DNA from: SKZT01 sp964478625
GTDB lineage: Bacteria; Desulfobacterota; Desulfobacteria; Desulfobacterales; SKZT01
Direction of reading: 5' to 3'
Assembly (NCBI GenBank): GCA_964478625.1
Contig: CAYZJH010000061.1
Coordinates: 1 to 22,042 of the forward strand
DNA length: 22,042 bases
Positions 8,031 to 15,941 of the stretch are shown here, in pieces. Position numbers and translations under genes: made by a program. Within the stretch, counting starts at the first letter, position 1; the number at the start of each line of letters is the position of its first letter. The notes below the pieces were generated by a model. It saw nothing but the letters and a program-made list of their open reading frames with translations, was not told where the DNA came from and searched no databases.

Positions 8031-8070
8031 AAAAAATAAAAAAAATATTTAAAAAATAAAAAAAATATAA
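8031..8070. repeat. A-rich tandem repeat, two 20-bp units
   Basis: The units 8031-8050 and 8051-8070 are identical in their first 18 bases (AAAAAATAAAAAAAATAT) and differ only in the last two. A-tracts spaced by about one to two helical turns are expected to bend DNA. The location is upstream of the EPS cluster and downstream of the CheY-like gene. Confidence 0.7.
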
Positions 8071-8269
8071 ACGGTTTCCTTTTCTTAGCTTTCAGCCTTG
8101 AATGCATTTGCAATATAATCCGGAAAAAATGACGACCATTAATTCATAATGTGGTGCGAATAATAAATTACCACGGATTCAGGAATCCCAACGGGACATT
8201 TTATCTGTGCTTTGATAACCGAACAAATTCAATCCCAAAAACAACAAAGAATAAATGACCAGCACTTTT

Positions 8270-8638
8270 TTATTGGCCCAGCAATTCCCGAACTTTTTCA
8301 ACCACCTCTTTATTGGAAAAAGGTTTGGTGATATAAGCGTCAGCTTCCAGAGCCATGCCCTTAGCCATATCAGCCTCTCTTCCCAAGGCTGTTAGGAAAA
8401 TGATTCTGATATTTTCCCAACCGGGTTTTTGCCGAATTGTTTGGCACAATTCATAGCCATCCATACCCGGAAGCATGATATCCAGAAGAATCAAATCCGG
8501 CTTTGTTTTTGTAATTGATTCCACAGCTTCTTCACCGGAAAATGCGACTTTTACGTCATAGCCGTTTTCCTTCATAATAAATTGAAGCGGTACAACGATA
8601 TTGGGTTCATCTTCAACAATGAGAATTTTCTTTTCCAT
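8270..8638 (-). CDS. Single-domain CheY-like response regulator
   Basis: The 122-residue protein is a complete stand-alone receiver with an intact pocket: E9/D10 after strand 1 (ILIVEDE), phospho-acceptor D53 in LILLDIMLPGMDG, T83 in IFLTA and K105 in ITKPF. No output domain is present, so it would act by protein-protein contact after phosphorylation by an unlinked histidine kinase. A GAGGGA ribosome site precedes the ATG. It lies 90 bp downstream of the cNMP/CBS/DUF294 gene on the same strand with no clear terminator between, so the two may share a transcript. It contrasts with the degenerate receivers in the nearby EPS cluster. Confidence 0.92.
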   Translation of the reverse strand: MEKKILIVEDEPNIVVPLQFIMKENGYDVKVAFSGEEAVESITKTKPDLILLDIMLPGMDGYELCQTIRQKPGWENIRIIFLTALGREADMAKGMALEADAYITKPFSNKEVVEKVRELLGQ

Positions 8639-8728
8639 GATTATAGTCCCTCAAAGGTAATTCCTATTTCCTGATATCTGATTATCGGTCAACCATTTTT
8701 GTTTTAATTATTTCTTTTTTTTTATTTT

Positions 8729-11062
8729 TCACACAAGCCCAGTGAAATCAATATTTAGTTTTGATTGAAACTTATCTATCCGCCTAAAAATCTCCTTGAG
8801 CATAGAATTTTCTATACGGGAAAGTTTTTTAAGATTTATAAAATTATCCGGGACGACTTTCTCATGACTGGCCATTTTTACCTGGTGCCGGAACCTAAGC
8901 TGCATTAAAAAACTATAGGCTTGTTCCAATTCGTTATATTCCTCCCAGGAGAGTACTTTTAGTAGATGGAGCTTAAAAAGCCGCTCCTGAGTATTGGTTT
9001 CTTCAACATGATGTTTAAGCGCATAGATTCTTGCAAAATCAATAATCGGCATCATGGCCGCCTTGACATCAAAAGTATCTCGGTATTTTCCTTTGGACTC
9101 CACAAGGATATTCCCAAAAAAACCAAGCGGCGGCTTATAATAAAGAGCATTTTCCGTTAAGTGCCTGAAAAATCCTGCCCACCCCACAAGGGAATCATTT
9201 AAAAATTTTTTTAGCTCATTGATAAGCTCCATATCCCCATATCCGCTGCGAAAATCAAAAAAAATACTGGATTCCAACAGATCTTCAGGAGCTGCAGTAA
9301 AAATCCATGAAGAAAAATATTTTTTCCATGTGGAAATAGGTTGACACCATTTGGGATTTTTGGCCATTATTTCGCCTTTGCAATATTCAAATCCGGACTT
9401 GTCAAGCCAGTCACATATTCTTTCTCCAAATTTCAAAAAATATTCCTGAACTTGTTCCTGTAAATTTTTATCGGAGATATCCTCAAAAACAATAGCATTG
9501 TCCTGATCGGTTTTTAAGGTTTGCTCCCGCCTCCCTTCGCTTCCCATAATCATAAAGGCAAAGCGACATGGAGGGGGGCCCAATTGTGCAAAGGCAAATT
9601 CGACCAATTTATTTAAGATGGTGTCGGAAAAGGTAGTGATGTATCTTGTGATATTTTTAACCGTGGCGCCACTTTTTAGAAGCCCGTCAATGATATCCGG
9701 GAGTTTTCGATGTTTTTCAAAAATATCCTCAACCTTTGATGTCGTTCCAATTTCAAATATCGTGAAGGATGGACTCTGCGCCTGAGCAAACAACAAATCA
9801 CCGCGTGAAATAACCCCCACGATCTTATGCCCGGAATCTTCTATTGCCAAATGTCGAACATCTTTTGCAATCATAGCCAGATGAGCTTCATATAAAAGGG
9901 CCTGTTCCGAAATTGTTTGAATCGGAGAAGACATAATGTGCGAAACCGGATTTTTGATATCAATGTCATCTGGAATCACTTTTTTCGCCAGGTCGCTTTC
10001 GGTGACCATTCCCACATAATTTCCGCTTTTATCACGAATAAAAATAGCCCCGGTCCCATATTCCCGCATCATCAGGGCTGCCTGCCTGATAGAGTGATCT
10101 TCGTCACAAAACAGAGGATTGCCTTTCACCAGTTGAAAAAGCGACTGATTGAATACCTGGATGGATTCCTGTCCCGGTTCGATGCTTTTAAGGATAAGGT
10201 CCGCATAGGCATTATTCATCATTCGCTTACCAAAAGTATCTGTGAAATACTGAGAAAAAGCTTCATACTGAGCACACAGGTCTAAAAATTCATTTCGGGT
10301 TAAAACATAAAAGTCTGAATCTTCATTAACCCTAAGGGTCCGAACTGCGATACCATCGTTTAAAAGCATTGAAATTCCCCCATAGACAGTGCCTTCACCA
10401 GATAGTGCACCACGGATTTTTCTATCGCTCTCTTCGTAATATCTCTCGGCCGCTCCTTTAAGAATGATATAAAGACTTTCAACCCGCGTCTGATCCTGAA
10501 CAAAAAGGATAGAATCTTTCGGATATCTGACCAAGGCAACTTTGGAGGATACTTCCTCGATTTCATCCTGGGGCAAAAAAGAAAATGGCGGAACATTTTT
10601 CAGAAATTGAAACGCTTTGCATGTGGATATGATCGAAGCATATACAGGGTCCTTGATTTGATTCAAATAAGCTTTTTCAAAAAATTCATAAAAGGATTTA
10701 TTGCGAATACAAACTTCCAGAAAAATTTTGCGAGGCAACATATAGATAAAGGAATCCTTGGTCACCTGAGCGGTCACTGATGGTTTTCCGCCATTCATAA
10801 GTAATGCAATTCCCCCAAAAACTTCACCTTCTTGAAGAAGTTTTCTGTGAAGTTTATGTCCTTTTTTTCTATAAAAGAGTTCCACCGCTCCGCTATCGAT
10901 AATATAAAGATGTTCAATGTTGCTTCTGCCCTGCTGGAATAAAATGGTATTACGGAAAAACTCATTTCGGGTCAGGAATTTGGCGATGTGTTTCCTGTCA
11001 TCAGCTTGTAAAATGGAAAAGAGTGGAATTTGACTCAAAAATATCAATTTTTCGTCGTTCAT
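8729..11062 (-). CDS. Tandem cNMP-binding, CBS-pair, DUF294 nucleotidyltransferase protein
   Basis: The 777-residue soluble signalling protein has two successive cyclic-nucleotide-binding-like domains (about 10-130 and 155-280). Each starts with an F-L-PxF-type lead-in and carries a barrel with GEVFGGIALL or GTVYGGISML. A CBS-domain pair follows (about 315-435), then a DUF294 putative nucleotidyltransferase core (GSEGRREQ at 507-514 and TDQDNA at 518-523) and its C-terminal helical domain (about 640-777). The GSxGRxE...TDxD pattern is that of the GlnD/kanamycin nucleotidyltransferase superfamily. Family members usually have one cNMP domain and about 620-640 residues, so this protein has gained one. 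The target of the transferase is unknown. It may be co-transcribed with the CheY-like gene and is preceded by a terminator-like hairpin. Confidence 0.9.
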   Translation of the reverse strand: MNDEKLIFLSQIPLFSILQADDRKHIAKFLTRNEFFRNTILFQQGRSNIEHLYIIDSGAVELFYRKKGHKLHRKLLQEGEVFGGIALLMNGGKPSVTAQVTKDSFIYMLPRKIFLEVCIRNKSFYEFFEKAYLNQIKDPVYASIISTCKAFQFLKNVPPFSFLPQDEIEEVSSKVALVRYPKDSILFVQDQTRVESLYIILKGAAERYYEESDRKIRGALSGEGTVYGGISMLLNDGIAVRTLRVNEDSDFYVLTRNEFLDLCAQYEAFSQYFTDTFGKRMMNNAYADLILKSIEPGQESIQVFNQSLFQLVKGNPLFCDEDHSIRQAALMMREYGTGAIFIRDKSGNYVGMVTESDLAKKVIPDDIDIKNPVSHIMSSPIQTISEQALLYEAHLAMIAKDVRHLAIEDSGHKIVGVISRGDLLFAQAQSPSFTIFEIGTTSKVEDIFEKHRKLPDIIDGLLKSGATVKNITRYITTFSDTILNKLVEFAFAQLGPPPCRFAFMIMGSEGRREQTLKTDQDNAIVFEDISDKNLQEQVQEYFLKFGERICDWLDKSGFEYCKGEIMAKNPKWCQPISTWKKYFSSWIFTAAPEDLLESSIFFDFRSGYGDMELINELKKFLNDSLVGWAGFFRHLTENALYYKPPLGFFGNILVESKGKYRDTFDVKAAMMPIIDFARIYALKHHVEETNTQERLFKLHLLKVLSWEEYNELEQAYSFLMQLRFRHQVKMASHEKVVPDNFINLKKLSRIENSMLKEIFRRIDKFQSKLNIDFTGLV

Positions 11063-11118
11063 AAATTTGCTTGTAAATCATATTACAACAATTAAGGTGT
11101 TTAAAATAAAATTTAATT

Positions 11119-11184
11119 GCAGACAGCCTGATTTAATCGTAAAAAACATAAAAAGGCTGCCTGCAACAAATTAATCAGCCTTTT
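11119..11184 (-). terminator. Terminator after the IMPase-like gene, with a shared alternative stem
   Basis: On the minus strand AAAAGGCTG (11184-11176) pairs perfectly with CAGCCTTTT (11159-11151). The T-rich TATGTTTTTT follows, giving a good intrinsic terminator that begins inside the last codons of the gene. The middle arm extended (GCAGGCAGCCT, 11164-11154) can instead pair with AGGCTGTCTGC (11129-11119), 11 bp with one G-T wobble. The two hairpins are mutually exclusive. The cNMP/DUF294 gene starts about 57 bp further on. Confidence 0.7.
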
Positions 11185-11971
11185 GAATGCAGTTTCTTAC
11201 CTGGGAAAAAATACCAGGAGCCAAAATCATCAAACGCTCCTCTATTTTTTGCCCATCCAGATAATCCCCAAGATGAAAATCTCCACCATCCATTTTGAAA
11301 ATTTTTCCTCCAGCTGCTTCAATGATAATTTGAGCTGCAGCCAGTCCCCGGTAGGATTCATGAGAAGTGATCGCTACCTCGGCCCTACCCATGGCAATAT
11401 AACAAATATGAGCCGCAGAACTTCCCAGGTTGAGGATTTTTCCTGGAAAAGATGAATGAAAATCATGGTGAAATCGGGAGTAAATGAACATTATACTTTC
11501 ATCATTAATATTTTCTTTGCTGGAGATGTGAATTTGAGAATCATTGCGATATGCTTTAGCCCCTGCTCGGGCATAAAAAAGATCTCCCGTGGCAGGCATA
11601 AATACAGCACCAAAAACCGGCCAGAAATTTTCAATCAAGGCCAATGAAATTCCCCAAATGGGGATACCTGCCTGGAAATTAGCCAAACCATCCAGAGGGT
11701 CAAAAATCCAGAGGTATCTTTTTTGGTCATGGGTATAATCCTCGTTTTGCTTAACATTCGAAAATATCTGATGCTCCGGATAGTTGTTTTCAAGCTCATC
11801 TTTAAAAAAATCCGATAAATGTATTTCAGCCTTGGTGATAAGTTCCTCATCAAATTTGACTTTTGGATTACCTGTTCCGTAATATTTCATTGCCTCTTTT
11901 CCACAGCTACGGATAACATTTAATGCAAACCGGCTTAAGTCTTCAATATCATGATTCGTCATCGCCTTCAC
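11171..11971 (-). CDS. Inositol-monophosphatase-family protein with degenerate metal site
   Basis: The 266-residue protein has the FIG/IMPase fold: KFDEELITKAE (39-49), IFDPLDGLANF (89-99) with D91 and D94, then MPATGDLFYA (125-134) and AAAQIIIEAAGG (211-222). Several usual catalytic features are missing. The GEE metal-binding motif is SNVKQ (71-75), the DGT threonine is Leu95, and the WD aspartate before the AA motif is replaced in SYRGLAAA (206-213). Classical Mg-dependent phosphatase activity is therefore doubtful; another substrate or a non-catalytic role is possible. The start is GTG at 11971, because GAGGAGG ends 4 bp upstream and the ATG nine bases later is too far away. It is divergent from maf and followed by a terminator. 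Confidence 0.85.
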   Translation of the reverse strand: MKAMTNHDIEDLSRFALNVIRSCGKEAMKYYGTGNPKVKFDEELITKAEIHLSDFFKDELENNYPEHQIFSNVKQNEDYTHDQKRYLWIFDPLDGLANFQAGIPIWGISLALIENFWPVFGAVFMPATGDLFYARAGAKAYRNDSQIHISSKENINDESIMFIYSRFHHDFHSSFPGKILNLGSSAAHICYIAMGRAEVAITSHESYRGLAAAQIIIEAAGGKIFKMDGGDFHLGDYLDGQKIEERLMILAPGIFSQVRNCIQKAD

Positions 11972-11975
11972 TTAG

Positions 11976-11982
11976 CCTCCTC
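11976..11982 (-). promoter_or_regulatory. Ribosome binding site supporting a GTG start
   Basis: The minus strand reads GAGGAGG, a near-complete Shine-Dalgarno sequence, 4 bp before GTG at 11971. The nearest in-frame ATG would be 13 bp from it, so GTG is preferred for the IMPase-like gene. Confidence 0.75.
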
Positions 11983-12104
11983 AATTGTTAATTAAATACC
12001 ATATACCATTTTACCACCCTTCATCGGGCACAATCGACTGAATATATCATCCAATGTTTTAACTTCAATATCAAGTTCAATCATGCGGGCCATTTATCTG
12101 GCAA

Positions 12105-12135
12105 ATTACATGAAACAATCCGCTGTTTTTATAAT
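12105..12135 (+). promoter_or_regulatory. Candidate promoter of the maf-yggS-queH-M48 run
   Basis: A perfect -10 hexamer TATAAT (12130-12135) is preceded, with a 19-bp spacer, by ATTACA (12105-12110; 4 of 6 to the -35 consensus). A start near 12142 would leave a leader of about 57 bases before the maf ATG. The long spacer is the weak point. Confidence 0.45.
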
Positions 12136-12198
12136 GTTAACGGTTTGTAAATTTTGCGATCCTTGTCAAAATCCCGCTCATCTGCTAAAGAAGTAGCT

Positions 12199-12852
12199 AT
12201 GAAAAAATTTGCTGTTGCACCTAAATTTATTTTGGCTTCCAAATCACCTCGACGCCGATATTTGCTCAAACAAGCGGGTCTTAACTTTGTGGTGGTTCCC
12301 AGCCGGGTTGATGAAAGCAATATATCCATCAGGAATCCAAAAGCATATGTCTTAAAACTGGCTGAATTAAAAGCCAAAGATGTCGCCCAAAACTATCCGG
12401 AAAGCTGGGTCATTGGAGCCGATACCATTGTGGTTATCGGTGATTCCATATTGGGAAAACCACGCTCAAGAAACGACGCCCATCAGATGCTTTCGAAATT
12501 AAGCGGACAGACTCATCAAGTTTATACCGGTTTTGCCATATGCTGCAAGGCAAGAAAAAAGCTATTTTCCCAAGTGGTTAAAACAGATGTGATTTTTAAG
12601 GAACTCAGTGAAGAAGAAATTCAATGGTATATCAATACTCCCGAACCTTTTGACAAGGCAGGAGCTTATGCCATTCAGGGGATTGGGACTTTCCTGGTCA
12701 GAAGTATCCACGGATCTTATACAAATGTGGTCGGACTTCCGGTTTGCGAGGTTATTGAATTTTTAATCAAAGAAGGACTTTTGGGATTTCACAATAGCAT
12801 CAGAATCCGGGAGTTGGATCAAGGAACAGGTCATGCTGAAAGAAAACCTTAA
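12199..12852 (+). CDS. maf: Maf-like nucleotide pyrophosphatase
   Basis: The protein is a Maf/Ham1-superfamily nucleoside triphosphate pyrophosphatase that hydrolyses non-canonical nucleotides, or dTTP and UTP, to monophosphates. Motifs seen are LASKSPRRRYLLKQAG near the N-terminus, VIGADTIVV, ILGKPRSRNDAHQML, VYTGFA and FDKAGAYAIQG. The D-K-A-G-A-Y element is typical of the dTTP/UTP type (YhdE/Maf). I start at ATG 12199 (217 aa), which has a modest AAGAAG site and begins just before the conserved region. A TTG-initiated frame from 12154 would add 15 residues without support. The 3' end overlaps yggS by 20 bp, a sign of translational coupling. It is the first gene of a four-gene plus-strand run. 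Confidence 0.92.
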   Translation: MKKFAVAPKFILASKSPRRRYLLKQAGLNFVVVPSRVDESNISIRNPKAYVLKLAELKAKDVAQNYPESWVIGADTIVVIGDSILGKPRSRNDAHQMLSKLSGQTHQVYTGFAICCKARKKLFSQVVKTDVIFKELSEEEIQWYINTPEPFDKAGAYAIQGIGTFLVRSIHGSYTNVVGLPVCEVIEFLIKEGLLGFHNSIRIRELDQGTGHAERKP

Positions 12853-13534
12853 AAATGTTCTGGAGCGTATTCGAATTTCTGCTATAAATTGTGGAAGACC
12901 ACCCGAATCTGTCCGGTTGGTGGCGGTGACTAAAACAGTTCCGGTATCTCGGATTAAAGATGCCATTGATTCAGGAATTACCATTTTTGGAGAAAACTAT
13001 GTGCAGGAAGCCAAAGATAAAATTCGCGAGCTATCTGCGTATCCGGTTTCCTGGCACTTTATCGGTACTCTTCAATCCAACAAAGCCAAATATGTGGTCA
13101 AATTGTTCGACCTGATTCATTCTGTAGATTCGATCAAGTTGGCCATGGAAATCGACAAGCAAGCAGCCAAGATAGGGAAAACTCAAAAAATCCTGATTCA
13201 GGTTAATGTTGCCGGTGAAAACCAAAAATCCGGTATTTCTCCCGATAAGGCGTTCGAAATGATAAAAAAGGTTTCCCAATTTAAAAATATTACTGTAATC
13301 GGCTTGATGACCTTGCCTCCTTATTTTAACACCCCTGAAAAGGTCCGCCCATTTTTTAAACAACTACGGGAGTTGCGCAACAGACTTCAGGAAGAGCTTT
13401 GTGATTTGCCACATATAACTGATAAGACATTCAATGAGCTTTCCATGGGAATGACCGGGGATTTTGAAACGGCTATAGAAGAAGGGGCCACATTGGTGAG
13501 GATCGGTACTGCCATTTTTGGAGAACGGAATTGA
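12833..13534 (+). CDS. yggS: YggS-family PLP homeostasis protein
   Basis: The 233-residue protein belongs to the alanine-racemase-fold, single-domain PLP-binding family (YggS/PLPBP). It has no known enzyme activity and serves pyridoxal-phosphate homeostasis. PLP-binding Lys34 sits in VAVTKTVP. Other family motifs are FGENYVQEA, WHFIGTLQSNK, VNVAGENQKSG, GLMTLPP and ELSMGMTGDFETAI, with a phosphate-binding VRIGTAIFG at the C-terminus. Length is normal for the family. An AAGGA site lies 7 bp before the ATG, inside the end of maf. The stop codon overlaps the TTG start of queH by 4 bp. Confidence 0.95.
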   Translation: MLKENLKNVLERIRISAINCGRPPESVRLVAVTKTVPVSRIKDAIDSGITIFGENYVQEAKDKIRELSAYPVSWHFIGTLQSNKAKYVVKLFDLIHSVDSIKLAMEIDKQAAKIGKTQKILIQVNVAGENQKSGISPDKAFEMIKKVSQFKNITVIGLMTLPPYFNTPEKVRPFFKQLRELRNRLQEELCDLPHITDKTFNELSMGMTGDFETAIEEGATLVRIGTAIFGERN

Positions 13535-14076
13535 AACTATTATTGCATATTTGCTGTGGTCCCTGCAGTATTTTTCCGATCAGGATGTTGAAAAACCAGA
13601 ATTTTTCGTTCATGGGTTTTTTCTATCCGCACAATATCCATCCTTACACCGAAATGATTCGCCGAAAAGAAACACTGATCTCATATGCCGAACAAATCGG
13701 ACTTCGCTTAATCTGTCAGGAGGGTTATGATCTCGAGAATTTTTTAAGGAATACTGCATTCCGAGAAAACTCCAGATGTCATTACTGCTATTACGATAGG
13801 TTGAAAGAGACAGCACTTGTTGCCAAAAACGGTAAATTCGACTGCTTTTCCTCGACACTTCTTTACAGCAAATTCCAGAAACACGACCTGATCAGGTCAA
13901 TTGGAGAGGACATCGGAAAAACAGTCGGAGTCCGGTTTTTTTATGAGGATTTCAGAATAGGTTGGAAAGAAGGCATTGCCGAATCCAAAGCCCTTGGTAT
14001 GTACCGCCAGCAATACTGCGGATGTATTTTCAGTGAAAAGGAAAGGTTTGCAGGAAAAATCCTGAGTCATAAATAA
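13531..14076 (+). CDS. queH: Epoxyqueuosine reductase QueH
   Basis: The 181-residue protein belongs to the QueH (former DUF208) family, which reduces epoxyqueuosine to queuosine in tRNA and replaces the cobalamin-dependent QueG in many anaerobes. The conserved cysteines are visible: HICCGPC (C8, C9, C12), RCHYCYYD (C83, C86) and YCGC (C163, C165). Family motifs FYPHNIHPYTE and YRQQYCGCIFSE are also present. These bind the Fe-S/metal centre. The start is TTG at 13531, overlapping the yggS stop, with GGAG 7 bp upstream. The next methionine comes only after the essential CCGPC motif, so the TTG start is effectively required. No other queuosine gene is in the window. Confidence 0.93.
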   Translation: MKLLLHICCGPCSIFPIRMLKNQNFSFMGFFYPHNIHPYTEMIRRKETLISYAEQIGLRLICQEGYDLENFLRNTAFRENSRCHYCYYDRLKETALVAKNGKFDCFSSTLLYSKFQKHDLIRSIGEDIGKTVGVRFFYEDFRIGWKEGIAESKALGMYRQQYCGCIFSEKERFAGKILSHK

Positions 14077-14101
14077 CCAATTCCCCGAATACGAGAAAAC
14101 C

Positions 14102-15922
14102 ATGTTTTCTAATTTTATCTATTTTATTATCGTTCTGCTCATATATTCCACCTATCAGTCTCCCGAAACCCCCAATTTTGATAAAGCTGAAACGGTTCTG
14201 CTTTTTCTCGTTTTTACTTTTTTATTTTCGGTCTTCTGCCGCCTCCGGTTTTTAAAAATCAGAAACAACATCGCATCCCAAACATTTCGGCAGTCAGATC
14301 ACCAGTTTAACAGCTCAATGACCCAATTATCGGTGATTGCAATTCTGCTTTTTACTTTCAATATATACGCATTAAATTTACCTTCAGTCTTTGCCGATAT
14401 TAGATTATTCTCAACCATCCCTACTCTTTTAGCCCTATTGTTTTTAGGTATTTTCGTACTTTATTTATCCATTATCTGGGCATTCGCCCATGAAGTTTAT
14501 TGTCAAATCTATATCAGTGAAATATCGAAAAAAAGTTACGTAAGTTCAAACATCCTTTTTGCTATTCCGGTCCTTTTACCATGGCTTTTTTTGTCCGGAA
14601 TCAGCGATTTTATCTTTGCGTTGCCGTTTAAATTTCCCAAGCAGTTTCTTTCCACTACGGAAGGTGAAATCTCCTATTTTCTTTTTTTTCTTGTCCTGGT
14701 AGCTGTTTTTGGTCCGGCGATTATCAAGAGATTCTGGATGTGCAAACCCCTTGAACCCGGATCTGACAGGGATAGAATTGAAGATTTATGCCGAAGAGCC
14801 GGATTGGAATATGCCGATATCCTTTACTGGCCGATATTTGGTGGAAAAATGATTACTGCCGGAGTTATGGGATTAATTAAAAAGTTCAGATATATCCTGG
14901 TTACCGACGGCTTACTCAGGTTTCTTTCACCGGAAGAAATCGATGCGGTAATGGCTCATGAAATCGGTCATGTAAAAAAAAATCATATTCTGTTTTATCT
15001 GATTTTTTTCACAGGCTACATGATGATATCCTATGCCGCTTTAAACTTGATCATATACCTGATTCTTTATGCTGAACCCGTATTTCGACTGGTCAGTTTT
15101 TCGGGCTTAAACCAGGCTTCGGCAACATCAATATTTTTCAGTCTTTCCGCTATTTGTATTTTTCTGGTCTATTTTCGGTTTATCTTCGGCTACTTCATGA
15201 GAAATTTTGAAAGGCAAGCCGATTGTTATGTTTACAGCCTTTTTAACAGCGCATTCCCTTTAATCACCACCCTTGAAAAAATTGCCGTCACGAGTGGTCA
15301 ATCTCCGGATAAGCCAAACTGGCATCATTTCAGTATTGCTGAAAGAATCAGTTACCTCAAAAAATGTGAGGAAAACCAAATATGGGTTAAACGGCAGGAC
15401 AAAAAAATAAAAAAAAGTATCATTATCTACATGTTGGGCTTACTTTTTATAGGAAGTATGGGGTTTATGCTCAATTTCAGCGAAGCCGGTAAAAGATTAA
15501 ACATGGGCTTTTTTGAAAAGATAATTCTCAGGGAAATCGAAAAAGAACCCCACAATGCAAACCTCTACAGTATGCTGGGCGATATATATTTTGCGAAAAA
15601 AAACTATGAGGGTGTAAAGCAAGCCTATGAAATGTCACTGTATCTCAACCCGGAAAACCCTCAAGTCTTAAATAACCTTGCATGGCTTTATGCCACCTGC
15701 GAAGATAAACAATTCAGAGATCCATACAGGGCTTTAATTTTGGCTAAAAAGGCCGCATCTATTGAACAGACCCCTTATATTCTGGATACACTTGCGGAAA
15801 GTTACTATGTAAACGGGATGTTCGAGGAAGCAATCACAGCGGGTAAAATGGCACTTGAATCGGCCCCAAAAAATCAAAAATATTTCGAGGATCAGCTTGA
15901 AAAATTTAAAACAGGAAAATGA
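14102..15922 (+). CDS. M48-family membrane metalloprotease with C-terminal TPR repeats
   Basis: The 606-residue integral membrane zinc protease has an N-terminal half with about five hydrophobic segments and an M48 (Ste24/HtpX-like) catalytic domain. HEIGH (H286, E287, H290) provides two zinc ligands and the general base, and E370 in FERQAD the third ligand with D374. Hydrophobic helices surround the active site. After another hydrophobic segment near 435-455, the last ~130 residues hold tetratricopeptide-like repeats (NLYSMLGDIYFAKKNYEG, PQVLNNLAWLYATC, YILDTLAESYYVNGMFEEA), suggesting substrate or partner binding. It begins 25 bp after queH, so is probably in the same transcript. Substrates are unknown; membrane protein quality control is the general inference. 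Confidence 0.9.
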   Translation: MFSNFIYFIIVLLIYSTYQSPETPNFDKAETVLLFLVFTFLFSVFCRLRFLKIRNNIASQTFRQSDHQFNSSMTQLSVIAILLFTFNIYALNLPSVFADIRLFSTIPTLLALLFLGIFVLYLSIIWAFAHEVYCQIYISEISKKSYVSSNILFAIPVLLPWLFLSGISDFIFALPFKFPKQFLSTTEGEISYFLFFLVLVAVFGPAIIKRFWMCKPLEPGSDRDRIEDLCRRAGLEYADILYWPIFGGKMITAGVMGLIKKFRYILVTDGLLRFLSPEEIDAVMAHEIGHVKKNHILFYLIFFTGYMMISYAALNLIIYLILYAEPVFRLVSFSGLNQASATSIFFSLSAICIFLVYFRFIFGYFMRNFERQADCYVYSLFNSAFPLITTLEKIAVTSGQSPDKPNWHHFSIAERISYLKKCEENQIWVKRQDKKIKKSIIIYMLGLLFIGSMGFMLNFSEAGKRLNMGFFEKIILREIEKEPHNANLYSMLGDIYFAKKNYEGVKQAYEMSLYLNPENPQVLNNLAWLYATCEDKQFRDPYRALILAKKAASIEQTPYILDTLAESYYVNGMFEEAITAGKMALESAPKNQKYFEDQLEKFKTGK

Positions 15923-15941
15923 TTAAATACGAGACAGGGTT

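Larger units (their letters stand above)
7365..8269. other. 905-bp AT-rich intergenic region without a convincing gene
   Basis: This is the largest gap in the window, between the EPS cluster and the CheY-like gene. Both flanking genes are on the minus strand. It is strongly AT-rich with many stops in all frames. A 64-codon plus-strand frame at 7752-7946 has no ribosome site and a low-complexity translation, so I do not call it a gene. The gap contains a promoter candidate at its left end, a hairpin at 7916-7940, a 20-bp A-rich tandem repeat at 8031-8070, and two imperfect copies of a CAATTGTTTTTT motif (from 7774 and 7853). Its size would suit upstream control of the EPS cluster or an unannotated small RNA. 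I cannot identify either. Confidence 0.6.
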
